Assembly (NCBI GenBank): GCA_026984215.1
Contig: JALSSO010000008.1
Coordinates: 1-64,000 of the forward strand
DNA from: Gammaproteobacteria bacterium
Lineage (GTDB): Bacteria; Pseudomonadota; Gammaproteobacteria; JAJDOJ01
Reading direction: 5' to 3'
DNA: 64,000 nucleotides
The notes under the pieces are model-generated. The model had not been told where the DNA came from. It saw only the letters and a list, made by a program, of their open reading frames with translations, and did no database searches. This document shows, one piece after another, positions 31,530 to 39,748 of the stretch. The translations under genes and the position numbers were made by a program. Numbering within the stretch: position 1 is the stretch's first letter; the number at the start of each line of letters is the position of its first letter.

Positions 31530-33704
31530 ATGACTACGGGATTCGATACCCGCCCGGGCACGCCACGCGACCGGCAAACCGTTCACGTGTCGCATTCCGT
31601 GTGGCCCTCGAAACGCAGGAGGCGGCCGCTGAGGCGGCTGTACCTGGCCTTTGGCCTTTGGCTGCTGTGCATCGGCCTCGGCGCGTCGGCCGCCGCCAAC
31701 GTACTCGAGAACGTGCAGGCATCACACCTGCCGGGCGACCGCGTGCGGTTGGAGTTCGATTTCGCTGGCCCCGCCCCGACTCCCGCCTCGTTCACCATCG
31801 ACAGTCCGGCACGTATCGCCCTGGATCTGCCCGGCACTCGCAACGCCCTGAAGCGGCGCAGCATTCCCGTCGATCTGGGTGTGGTGCGCAGCATCAGCAC
31901 CGCCGAGACCAAGGATCGCACCCGTGTGGTGATCAACTTGGACACACTGGTGGGTTACGACATCTCGACCGAGGGTGACAAACTCTACGTGGTCGTCGGC
32001 ACCGAAGGCATCAGCGGCGTACAGCCCGTCAAGCTGGAACAAGGCCCTGCGGCCCCGCCAGCCAAGGCCTCGGTGAAACCGACGCTGGCCGTGCGGGACG
32101 TGGATTTCCGCCGCGGACCCAATGGAGAGGGCCGCGTGGTGATCACCCTCTCCTCGCCCGCGGTACCCGTGAACCTGGAGACCCAGGGGGGGAAGATCGT
32201 CCTCGATCTGCCAGGTGTGACGCTTCCACCGGCCCTGCAGCGGCGCATGGACGTCATCGATTTCGCCACTCCCGTTCAATACGTGGAGGCCTACCGGGAC
32301 GCCCGTGGAACGCGGATCGTCATCCTCCCCAACCCCAAGATCCAATGGGAACACCTCGCCTATCAAACGGACAACGTGTTCACCGTGGAGGTGCAGAGGG
32401 TCCCCGAAGGCGAAGGCGCGGCGCGCCGTAAGAAGGAGTTCAAAGGCGAGCGCATATCGCTCAATTTCCAGGACATCGACGTACGGGCCGTGTTGCAATT
32501 GATCGCCGACTTCACCGATCTGAATCTGGTGGTCAGCGACTCGGTCAGCGGACGGCTCACCCTGCGCCTCAAGAACGTCCCGTGGGATCAGGCCCTGGAC
32601 ATCATTCTCAAGACCAAGGGGCTGGACATGCGCAAGCAGGGCAACGTGCTGCTGGTGGCCCCGGCCCAGGAGCTGGCCGCCCGGGAGAAGCTCGAGCTCG
32701 AGTCCCAGCAACAGGTGGCGGAATTGGCCCCGCTGCGCACGGAATTCATCCAGGTCAACTACGCACGCGCCCAGGACCTGGCCGCGCTGCTCAAATCGCC
32801 CGACAACTCGCTGATGAGTTCCCGCGGCCGGGTGAGCATCGACGCGCGCACCAACACCCTGCTGGTGCAGGACACCGCCGAAAAGCTCGAACAGATCCGC
32901 CAGCTGGTCAAACGCCTGGACGTGCCGGTGCGCCAGGTCCTGATCGAGTCACGCATCGTGACGGCCGAGGACAAATTCTCGCGTGAGCTCGGTGTGCGCT
33001 TCGGGTTCACCGACGCTGGAAAAGGCGTCGTCGGAGATGCCACCGATACCGCCATATCCGGCTCGCTGGCAGGAACGCGAAAGGCCGTTTCGGGCGTCGT
33101 GCCCGGAGACGACGGGCTGAACGTGAATCTTCCGGTGAGCAACCCGGCGGGCTCCATTGGTCTGACGTTGGCCAAACTGCCGCTGGGTTACATGCTGGAG
33201 CTGGAACTGTCCGCCGCCCAGGCCGAGGACCGCATCGAAGTGATCTCCACGCCCCGGGTGATCACCTCCAACCAGACCCAGGCCCGTATCGAGCGTGGCA
33301 CCGAGATCCCTTACCAGCAGGCCACCTCCAGCGGGGCCACCGCGGTACAGTTCAAGAAGGCCGTGCTCAGTCTGGAGGTCACGCCGACCATCACGCCGGA
33401 CGAGCGGATCTTCATGGACATCGAGGTGAGCAAGGACGACGTGGGCGACATCTTCAACGGGGTGCCGAGCGTGAACACCCGCGCCATCCAGACCCAGGTG
33501 CTCGTGCAGAACGGCCAGACCGTGGTACTGGGCGGTATCTACGACACCGAAAAGGTGGACTCCACCGACAGCGTCCCCTACCTGAATGAGATCCCCCTAC
33601 TGGGGCGCCTGTTCCGGCACGACACCGACAAGCTCAAAAAGTCCGAGCTGCTGATCTTCATCACGCCCCGGCTGATCAACGAGAGCCTGGCGCTGAAACC
33701 CTGA
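31530..33704 (+). CDS. pilQ: Type IV pilus secretin PilQ
   Basis: 724-aa outer-membrane secretin through which the pilus passes. A long basic N-terminal stretch precedes a signal helix (LYLAFGLWLLCIGLGASAAA). Two AMIN domains follow (peptidoglycan binding; VRLEFDFAGPAPTPASFTID, VVITLSSPAVPVNLE), then STN/N0 and N1 domains (ISLNFQDIDVRAVLQLIADF) and the secretin core (VEVISTPRVITSNQTQARIE-type, VQNGQTVVLGGIYD, VPYLNEIPLLGRLFRHD, LLIFITPRL). Start ATG at 31530 with AGAGGGG. Confidence 0.96.
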   Translation: MTTGFDTRPGTPRDRQTVHVSHSVWPSKRRRRPLRRLYLAFGLWLLCIGLGASAAANVLENVQASHLPGDRVRLEFDFAGPAPTPASFTIDSPARIALDLPGTRNALKRRSIPVDLGVVRSISTAETKDRTRVVINLDTLVGYDISTEGDKLYVVVGTEGISGVQPVKLEQGPAAPPAKASVKPTLAVRDVDFRRGPNGEGRVVITLSSPAVPVNLETQGGKIVLDLPGVTLPPALQRRMDVIDFATPVQYVEAYRDARGTRIVILPNPKIQWEHLAYQTDNVFTVEVQRVPEGEGAARRKKEFKGERISLNFQDIDVRAVLQLIADFTDLNLVVSDSVSGRLTLRLKNVPWDQALDIILKTKGLDMRKQGNVLLVAPAQELAAREKLELESQQQVAELAPLRTEFIQVNYARAQDLAALLKSPDNSLMSSRGRVSIDARTNTLLVQDTAEKLEQIRQLVKRLDVPVRQVLIESRIVTAEDKFSRELGVRFGFTDAGKGVVGDATDTAISGSLAGTRKAVSGVVPGDDGLNVNLPVSNPAGSIGLTLAKLPLGYMLELELSAAQAEDRIEVISTPRVITSNQTQARIERGTEIPYQQATSSGATAVQFKKAVLSLEVTPTITPDERIFMDIEVSKDDVGDIFNGVPSVNTRAIQTQVLVQNGQTVVLGGIYDTEKVDSTDSVPYLNEIPLLGRLFRHDTDKLKKSELLIFITPRLINESLALKP

Positions 33705-33734
33705 AACGGCTTCCCGGACCCGACCACCATGGCG

Positions 33735-33764
33735 CAGGAGGCCGGCCCACGGGCCGGCCTCCTG
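33735..33764. terminator. Terminator hairpin after pilQ
   Basis: A perfect 14-bp inverted repeat, CAGGAGGCCGGCCC / GGGCCGGCCTCCTG, with two bases between the arms, 30 nt after the pilQ stop. No T-run follows on either strand. It lies between pilQ (+) and the Rieske gene end (-) and could end both transcripts. Confidence 0.6.
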
Positions 33765-33841
33765 CATTACAGCCGTTTATGGACACCTGTCGCGCGGCGG
33801 GTGCCCCCGTCATCCCGATCGTCACGCAACGCCAGCAGGCG

Positions 33842-34582
33842 TCAGCACATGATCGGATTGCGCGTGTACTCCGACAGGGGCAGCACCCGCGTCCGCCCTT
33901 CGACGAGGCGGTCCACCTGGTCCGTTCCGTAGTCGAGACTCAGGCGGAAGCGGAACGCCCTGAAGAACCGGTCGAACAGCACGGCACCACGCGCCCCCAC
34001 CGCATACAGCGCCCCCGCCTCGTCCGGCCGGTACTCCAACACGATGGTCGCCAGGGGCTGCGGCGCGGGTCCGCCCAGGACCCGGGCGCCGGCCCGCGCG
34101 TCGTAGACGCTGTGCTCGGAACAACACACGATCACGCCGGATTGGCTCTTGGGCCGGTCTTGCAGGTCGAGGAACCGGGCCTTCCGGTGACGGTACGCGA
34201 TGAAACTCACCTGCGGTGAGGGATAAGTCAGGCGATGGGCGCAGATGGCCGAGTACGCCACGATGGACTTGCGGGGACCCACCCCACCCTGCCAGCGGTA
34301 GTGCGCCCCGTCACGAGTCACCAGCTCCTGCTCCCGCACCACCGCCTCGCCCAGGTCCATCAGAAAGCACGGTGTGCTGATATACGGGTAATGGAAGACA
34401 TAGGTCTCGCCGACGGACAGGCCGCGTGCATCGAGCGGTTCTCCCCGTGCATCGGTTAGCCGTGCACGGGGGTAGGACACGGTCCGTTCATCCACGCGGC
34501 GTACCGACAAGGCCCCACGCGCCGCCACGGCCGTGAACACGGCCAGACAGCCGCGTGCGAAGCGACGCCTGGAATCGCGCAC
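33842..34582 (-). CDS. Tat-exported Rieske [2Fe-2S] protein of the formate dehydrogenase locus
   Basis: 246-aa protein. The N-terminus SRRRFARG plus a hydrophobic stretch is a Tat signal. A Rieske fold is indicated by ligand pairs C114-x-H116 (ICAHRLTY) and C154-x2-H157 (CCSEHS), with the Pro loop GGPAPQPL at 170-177. Both cysteines that form the disulfide in bc1-type Rieske proteins are absent from their usual places (T-Y after CAHRL; Glu before His157). GTG start with GGAGGGAG upstream, 48 nt downstream of fdhC on the same strand. Probably a periplasmic electron carrier linked to formate oxidation; partner unknown. Confidence 0.8.
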   Translation of the reverse strand: MRDSRRRFARGCLAVFTAVAARGALSVRRVDERTVSYPRARLTDARGEPLDARGLSVGETYVFHYPYISTPCFLMDLGEAVVREQELVTRDGAHYRWQGGVGPRKSIVAYSAICAHRLTYPSPQVSFIAYRHRKARFLDLQDRPKSQSGVIVCCSEHSVYDARAGARVLGGPAPQPLATIVLEYRPDEAGALYAVGARGAVLFDRFFRAFRFRLSLDYGTDQVDRLVEGRTRVLPLSEYTRNPIMC

Positions 34583-34630
34583 CGTGACGCTCCCTCCACG
34601 AATCGAGCGGACGATGGCGCCCGATCTGAG

Positions 34631-35680
34631 TCAGGCGGTGGGGCTGCGCCCCGGATCGGTCTGCCCGGGCCCCCGAATCGCCTCCCGGGTGGGGTCCGCC
34701 TGCTTGACCTGTTCGTACCACAAATCGTGGTGCTGTCTCGCCCAGTTCTCGTCCACCTCTCCGGAGATCATGCCATCCAGGGCCCCCTCCACGCCCCACA
34801 GGCCGAGATAGATGTGGCCCAGCATGACCGTGATCCACGCCAGCGCGGCGGCGTCGTGCAGGAGCTGCGACAACTGGTAGGTCTCGCGCGCCTGGGGAAC
34901 ATTGGGAAAGTCCAGGACGAATCCGGTGACCACCACGACCACCCCAAGCACCAACATGGAGCCATAGGTGAAGATCTTCTCGCCCGCATTCATGAAGCCG
35001 CAATGGGGATGCCGACCCTTGCCGAGCAGGCCGCCCCCGGCCTTGATCCACTGCCAATCGGTGCGCTCCGGCAGGTTGAAACGCAGCCACAGCAGCAGGA
35101 TCAACACCACGCCCACCGCGAAGGCGGGTCCCACATAGTTGTGCACCACCTTGGAGAAGGCGGCATAGACCGAGAAGGCCTCGAGCCCCATCCACGGAAT
35201 GAGCACAGCGCGTCCGTACAGGAGGCTGAGGCCCGTGATGGCCAGAACGATGAATAGGCTCGCGGTGTACCAGTGCAGCGTGCGGTTGAATACAGACCAA
35301 CGCTCCACGGTCCGGCCCGAGCGGCCGCCCTCGATGCGTACCCGACCGTGCAGCACCGAATAGAGCAGCAGGAGCACCACCATGCCTCCCATGGCCGCCG
35401 CCCCCCAACCGGCCACGGGACCGTTGCGCAGGTTCCGCCAGTCCTCTCCCCGACTGTCGATGAGTACGTTGGCTTGCGGGCCACGCACCGCGCTGTAACC
35501 GGACGCCCCCTCCCGGACCGCCCGCCAGAAGGCGGCCTGTGGATTGGCATCCTGCACCGCTTGAGCGGCCACCCAGGTCACCGCCGTCGGCAGCGCGACC
35601 GAGGCCGACAACACCAGAAAAACGCCCCAAACGAATACCCGCCTGCGCACCTGCCGTTTCACAGCGATGGTCGTCTCCAT
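34631..35680 (-). CDS. fdhC: Formate dehydrogenase cytochrome b556 (gamma) subunit
   Basis: 349-aa membrane subunit that passes electrons from FdhB to quinone through two b hemes. An N-terminal hydrophobic segment and a periplasmic region precede the four-helix FdnI core: NRTLHWYTASLFIVLAITGL, VVHNYVGPAFAVGVVLILLL, IFTYGSMLVLGVVVVVTGFV and LLHDAAALAWITVMLGHIYL, with heme His in the first, second and fourth. ATG at 35680 with GGGAGGCGAGC. The N-terminal extension is longer than in E. coli FdnI (217 aa), as in the epsilon/gamma FdhC type. Confidence 0.95.
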   Translation of the reverse strand: METTIAVKRQVRRRVFVWGVFLVLSASVALPTAVTWVAAQAVQDANPQAAFWRAVREGASGYSAVRGPQANVLIDSRGEDWRNLRNGPVAGWGAAAMGGMVVLLLLYSVLHGRVRIEGGRSGRTVERWSVFNRTLHWYTASLFIVLAITGLSLLYGRAVLIPWMGLEAFSVYAAFSKVVHNYVGPAFAVGVVLILLLWLRFNLPERTDWQWIKAGGGLLGKGRHPHCGFMNAGEKIFTYGSMLVLGVVVVVTGFVLDFPNVPQARETYQLSQLLHDAAALAWITVMLGHIYLGLWGVEGALDGMISGEVDENWARQHHDLWYEQVKQADPTREAIRGPGQTDPGRSPTA

Positions 35681-35701
35681 GCTCGCCTCCCGCAACGTGG
35701 A

Positions 35702-35890
35702 TCAGCGGTCGCTGTAGAAGCGTTCCGCGCGATGCCGCAGCCGATGCGCCAGGCCCTGCTGGCGCATCCGCTCGTCTCGAAGTTCCTGATCCGAGAGCAC
35801 CCAAGGCTCGTGGACCCGGACCTGGCAGCCGGGCAGCACCAGCGTGGCGAGTGCCGCCAGGGCCAGGGCGCAGGCCGCGCGTAGGATCAC
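35702..35890 (-). CDS. Small lipoprotein B of the formate dehydrogenase operon
   Basis: 62-aa ORF with a signal (VILRAACALALAALATLVLPGC) and lipobox LPGC. The mature part is short and charged: CQVRVHEPWVLSDQELRDER, ending RAERFYSDR. The GTG start overlaps the stop of the preceding small lipoprotein as GTGA. QVxVHEP near the N-terminus and the RF..DR ending are shared with that neighbour, so the two look like diverged copies. I know no characterised family. Confidence 0.75.
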   Translation of the reverse strand: MILRAACALALAALATLVLPGCQVRVHEPWVLSDQELRDERMRQQGLAHRLRHRAERFYSDR

Positions 35891-36090
35891 CGGTCCACCT
35901 GCACCAGATTGAAGCGCTCGATGAGCCGCTGCTTCTGTTCGGGACGGGCGTGCTTGGCCAGCAACGGATCCCGCGTGCCCTTGTACTTTCCCGGCTCGTG
36001 CACCATGACCTGCGGCTTCTCGTAGCATCCCGCGAGCCATGCCGCCGGTACTGCACCGGCGGCCGCTTTCAGCCAGTCTCTACGCTTCAT
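35887..36090 (-). CDS. Small Tat-type lipoprotein A of the formate dehydrogenase operon
   Basis: 67-aa ORF starting MKRRDWLKAAAGAVPAAWLA: twin arginine, hydrophobic core and lipobox LAGC (residue 27). The mature part is CYEKPQVMVHEPGKYKGTRD followed by a basic helix and ERFNLVQVDR. GAGGAGGAACGCC precedes ATG. It lies 11 nt after fdhB and overlaps gene B. Small Tat-type proteins are known beside formate dehydrogenase genes, but usually ahead of fdhA. Possibly an assembly or tethering factor; inferred only. Confidence 0.8.
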   Translation of the reverse strand: MKRRDWLKAAAGAVPAAWLAGCYEKPQVMVHEPGKYKGTRDPLLAKHARPEQKQRLIERFNLVQVDR

Positions 36091-36101
36091 GGCGTTCCTC
36101 C

Positions 36102-36692
36102 TCAACCCTTGTCACCGTAGGCCCGTTGCCACCCCCAAGTGCGGGGGCGTCCTCCTCGACGGAGTACCCGCTGGCGATAAATGTCGGCCACCACGTCGCC
36201 GTCTCCGGCGAGCAATGCCTTGGTGGCGCACATCTCGGCGCAAAGCGGCAGCTTGCCCTCGGCGATCCGGTTGGCTCCGTACTTCTCGTATTCCACCTCG
36301 GAATTGTCGGGCTCCGGCCCTCCGGCGCAGAAGGTGCATTTATCCATCTTGCCCCGGCCGCCGAAGGCCGCCTGCTGGGGATACTGCGGCGCCCCGAACG
36401 GGCAAGCGTAGAAGCAGTAGCCGCATCCGATGCACAGATCCTTGTCGTGCAGGACAATGCCGTCGTCGGTGGTGTAGAAGCAGTCCACCGGACAGACCGC
36501 CGCGCAAGGGGCGTCCGTACAGTGCATGCAGGCCACCGATATGGACTTCTCGCCCGGCTCTCCGTCGCCCAACACCACCACGCGGCGGCGGTTCACCCCC
36601 CAGGGCACGTGGTTCTCGTTCTTGCAGGCCACCACACAGCCGTTGCATTCGATGCAACGTTCGGAATCGCACAGGAATTTCATTCTCGCCAT
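36102..36692 (-). CDS. fdhB: Formate dehydrogenase iron-sulfur (beta) subunit
   Basis: 196-aa electron-transfer subunit with four [4Fe-4S] sites: CIECNGCVVACKNENH, CMHCTDAPCAAVCPVDC, CIGCGYCFYACPFGAP, and CTFC paired with LCAEMCATKAL. It links FdhA to the cytochrome subunit. It is shorter than E. coli FdnH (about 294 aa) and has no C-terminal membrane helix, as in the epsilonproteobacterial-type enzymes. It begins 15 nt after fdhA. Confidence 0.96.
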   Translation of the reverse strand: MARMKFLCDSERCIECNGCVVACKNENHVPWGVNRRRVVVLGDGEPGEKSISVACMHCTDAPCAAVCPVDCFYTTDDGIVLHDKDLCIGCGYCFYACPFGAPQYPQQAAFGGRGKMDKCTFCAGGPEPDNSEVEYEKYGANRIAEGKLPLCAEMCATKALLAGDGDVVADIYRQRVLRRGGRPRTWGWQRAYGDKG

Positions 36693-36707
36693 GACTCAAG
36701 CTCCTCT

Positions 36708-39608
36708 TCAGGCGGCCCGGATCCGGCACAAGCTGACCTTGGTCTCCTGCATTTGCGTCACCGAGTCGTAGCCATAGGTGAACGCTGTGTTGCAGGCTTC
36801 GCCGCGCACGATGGGCGCCGTACCCTCTGGATACTTGCTCAGCAGATCCTTGCCCTGGTACCACCCGCCGAAATGGAACGGCGTGAACACCACCCCGGGG
36901 GCCACGCGTCGGGTGATCATGGCCATGACCTTGATGCGCGCCCCCTCGGGACTCTCGATCCAGATCATCTGCCCGTCCTTGATGCCCGCGTCGTTGGCGT
37001 CCTTGGGATTGATCTCGGCGAACATGTCCTGCTGGAGCTCGGCGAGCCATGGGTTGGAGCGCTGTTCCTCGCCCCCACCCTCGTATTCGACCAGGCGCCC
37101 GCTGGTGAAGATCAGCGGGAACTCCCCGGAATGATCCTCCCGCTGGATGGAGGCGTACCGCGTGGGCAGCCGGTAGAATCGCCTGCGATCCTCGTAGGTG
37201 GGATAGTCCGCCACCAGGTCGCGGCGTGGCGTGTACAGCGGCTCGCGGTGTACGGGCACGGGGTCGGGAAAGGTCCACACCATGCAGCGGGCCTTGGCGT
37301 TGCCGAAGGGCGCGCAGCCGTGGGCGATGGCCACCCGCTGGATGCCCCCCGACAGATCCGTCTTCCAGTTCTTGCCTTCGGCGAGCCGCTTCTCCTGCTC
37401 GGTGAGATCGTCCCACCAGCCGAGCTGTTTGAGCAAGTCGGCGGTGAACTCGGGATAGCCGTCCTTGATCTCCGAGCCGACGCTCCAGGAGTCCTCGGCC
37501 AGCAGATTCTCTCCTTCGTATTCGACACCGAACCGAGCACGGAAGGTCAGCCCGCCTTCGGCCACCGGCTTGCTGGGATCGTAGAGAATGGGCGTACCGG
37601 GATGCTTCATCTCCGGCTTGCCCCAACACGGCCAGGGAAGACCGTAATATTCCCCGTCGCAAGGCCCGCCCTCGGCCTTCAGCGTCGTGGTGTTGAAGGT
37701 GCCTTTGTGCTTGGCCTGCAGCTTCAAGCGTTCCGGGCTCTGCCCCGTGTAGCCGATGGTCCACATCCCGCGGTTGATCTCGCGCAGGATGTCCTCGATG
37801 AGCGGCTCGTCGTCCTTGACCTGGATGTGTTTGCAGAGCGCATCGGCGAATCCCAGCTTCTTCGCCAGCTTGTACATGATGGTCTGATCGGGGAGGCTGT
37901 CCCAGACCGGATCGATGACCTTCTCGCGCCACTGCAGCGAACGGTTCGATGCCGTCACCGATCCGTAGGTCTCGAACTGGGTGGCGGCGGGCAGCAGGTA
38001 GATCCCGTCCGTGCGATCGCTCATGACCGCCGCATGCGTGGGATGGGGATCGACGATGACCATGAGGTCGAGCTTCTCCATGGCCTTCTTCATCTCGGGG
38101 CCGCGGGTCTGACTGTTGACGGCGTGACCCCAGTAGATCATGGCCCGGATATTGTCCCTCTGGCCGATGTTGGCCTTGTCCTCCAACACCCCGTCGATCC
38201 AGCGTGAGACCGGGATCCCCTTGTAATTCATGGGATGCACGGGCTTGCCTTTGTCGCCTTCGACCTTTTCCTGAGCGAACCGGGACTTCACCCAGTCGTA
38301 GTCCAGATCCCAGACCCGGCACCAGTGTTTCCATGCACCCTCGGACAGCCCGTAGTACCCGGGCAGGGTGTGGGACAAGACCCCCAGGTCCGTGGCCCCC
38401 TGCACATTGTCATGGCCGCGGAAGATGTTGGCCCCGCCCCCCGAGACGCCGATGTTGCCCAGGGCGAGCTGCAGGATGCAGTAGGCCCGGGTGTTGTTGT
38501 TGCCGATGGTGTGCTGGGTGCCCCCCATGCACCACACGATGGTCCCGGGGCGGTTCTCGGCCATGATCTTCGCCGCCGCCAACACGTCGGCTTCGGGAAC
38601 CCCCGTGACCCGCTCCACCTCCTTGGGATTCCACTTGGCCACCTCCTTCCGGACCCGGTCCATCCCCCATACGCGCTTACGGATGTAGTCCCGGTCCTCC
38701 CAACCGTTCTCGAAGATGTGCCAGAGAATGCCCCAGATCAGCGGGACGTCGGTGCCCGGGCGGATGCGGATGAAATGGTCGGCATGGGCCGCGGTCCGGG
38801 TGAAACGCGGATCCACCACGATCAGCTTCGCACCGTTCTCCTTCCCCCGCAGGATGTGCTGCATGGCCACGGGATGCGCCTCGGCCGCATTGGAACCGAT
38901 GAAGAACATGGCCTTGCAGTTGTGCATGTCGTTGTAGGAATTGGTCATGGCCCCGTAGCCCCAGGTGTTCGCCACGCCGGCCACGGTGGTCGAATGACAG
39001 ATACGCGCCTGGTGGTCCACGTTGTTGGTGCCCCACAGGGCCGCCATCTTGCGGAACAGATAGGCCTGCTCGTTGTTGTGCTTCGCCGAGCCCAGCCAGT
39101 ACACCGAATCCGGTCCGGACTGCTTGCGGATGTCCAGGAGCCGGTCGCCGATCTCGTCGATGGCCTGATCCCAGGAGATCCGCTTCCATTTCCCGCCCAC
39201 CAGTTTCATCGGGTACTTGAGCCGGTGCTCGCCCATCCCGTGCTCACGGACCGACGCCCCCTTGGCGCAGTGCCCGCCCAGATTGAACGGCGACTCGAAG
39301 TCCGGCTCCTGCCCGACCCAAACACCGTTTTGCACCTCAGCCACCACCCCGCAACCCACCGAACAGTGGGTGCAGACACTCTTGCGAATCTCCACCTTGC
39401 CGGGCTGTACCGCGGTGGGCTCGTCTGCGGCCTGGGCCCGGCGCATCATGCCGCCCGAGAATCCCGCGGTCAGGGCCGCGCCACCCACCGCCAGTCCGGA
39501 ACGTTTGAGGAAGCTGCGCCGGTCCAGCATCACGCCGGCCAGCGCATGGCCGAGTACCGTCTGCCCGTCGGAACCCGGCGTGACATTCGCCCTTTTCTTC
39601 AGCTTCAT
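36708..39608 (-). CDS. fdhA: Formate dehydrogenase catalytic (alpha) subunit, Cys type
   Basis: 966-aa Mo/W-bis-MGD enzyme that oxidises formate to CO2 in the periplasm. Tat signal LDRRSFLKRSG (residues 28-38). [4Fe-4S] ligands C79, C82, C86 and C114. The metal ligand is C204 in QARICHSTTVAG, where E. coli FdnG has selenocysteine; the adjacent H205 and the conserved WGYGAMTNSYNDM are present. The C-terminal molybdopterin-binding domain ends near VTQMQETKVSLC. Neighbouring tupABC suggests tungsten as the metal. The ATG overlaps a 46-aa ORF (39605-39745). Confidence 0.97.
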   Translation of the reverse strand: MKLKKRANVTPGSDGQTVLGHALAGVMLDRRSFLKRSGLAVGGAALTAGFSGGMMRRAQAADEPTAVQPGKVEIRKSVCTHCSVGCGVVAEVQNGVWVGQEPDFESPFNLGGHCAKGASVREHGMGEHRLKYPMKLVGGKWKRISWDQAIDEIGDRLLDIRKQSGPDSVYWLGSAKHNNEQAYLFRKMAALWGTNNVDHQARICHSTTVAGVANTWGYGAMTNSYNDMHNCKAMFFIGSNAAEAHPVAMQHILRGKENGAKLIVVDPRFTRTAAHADHFIRIRPGTDVPLIWGILWHIFENGWEDRDYIRKRVWGMDRVRKEVAKWNPKEVERVTGVPEADVLAAAKIMAENRPGTIVWCMGGTQHTIGNNNTRAYCILQLALGNIGVSGGGANIFRGHDNVQGATDLGVLSHTLPGYYGLSEGAWKHWCRVWDLDYDWVKSRFAQEKVEGDKGKPVHPMNYKGIPVSRWIDGVLEDKANIGQRDNIRAMIYWGHAVNSQTRGPEMKKAMEKLDLMVIVDPHPTHAAVMSDRTDGIYLLPAATQFETYGSVTASNRSLQWREKVIDPVWDSLPDQTIMYKLAKKLGFADALCKHIQVKDDEPLIEDILREINRGMWTIGYTGQSPERLKLQAKHKGTFNTTTLKAEGGPCDGEYYGLPWPCWGKPEMKHPGTPILYDPSKPVAEGGLTFRARFGVEYEGENLLAEDSWSVGSEIKDGYPEFTADLLKQLGWWDDLTEQEKRLAEGKNWKTDLSGGIQRVAIAHGCAPFGNAKARCMVWTFPDPVPVHREPLYTPRRDLVADYPTYEDRRRFYRLPTRYASIQREDHSGEFPLIFTSGRLVEYEGGGEEQRSNPWLAELQQDMFAEINPKDANDAGIKDGQMIWIESPEGARIKVMAMITRRVAPGVVFTPFHFGGWYQGKDLLSKYPEGTAPIVRGEACNTAFTYGYDSVTQMQETKVSLCRIRAA

Positions 39609-39745
39609 GACGCCTCCTCCATCTCCTCGTATGCTGGCCTGTCGTCACCGGACGCGGGGCTCCCACCCGCGCACACGGCCCCTCCCGCCTCGGTCGGGCG
39701 TGCAGCGTCGTGGTCCGCGCGATCTGCACCGTTCACCTTGGGCAT
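39605..39745 (-). CDS. Possible 46-aa protein between torD and fdhA
   Basis: A short ORF fills the gap exactly: ATG at 39745, 4 nt after the torD stop, and stop overlapping the fdhA start as ATGA. The product is acidic and Ala/Gly-rich (MPKVNGADRADHDAARPTEA, ending EEMEEAS), with no signal or domain. Third codon positions are mostly G/C like real genes here, and GGGG lies close to the start. Other formate dehydrogenase loci often have a small gene (fdhX-type, Tat-type) in this place, but this one has no twin arginine. It may be only a leader. Confidence 0.35.
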   Translation of the reverse strand: MPKVNGADRADHDAARPTEAGGAVCAGGSPASGDDRPAYEEMEEAS

Positions 39746-39748
39746 CCC

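Noticed and set aside
31339-31533. 64-codon ORF in the pilP-pilQ gap
   Set aside because: No ribosome site, no domain, overlaps the pilQ start in another frame.
36708-39608. Selenocysteine in the formate dehydrogenase catalytic subunit
   Set aside because: The catalytic position is an ordinary Cys codon (C204); there is no in-frame TGA.
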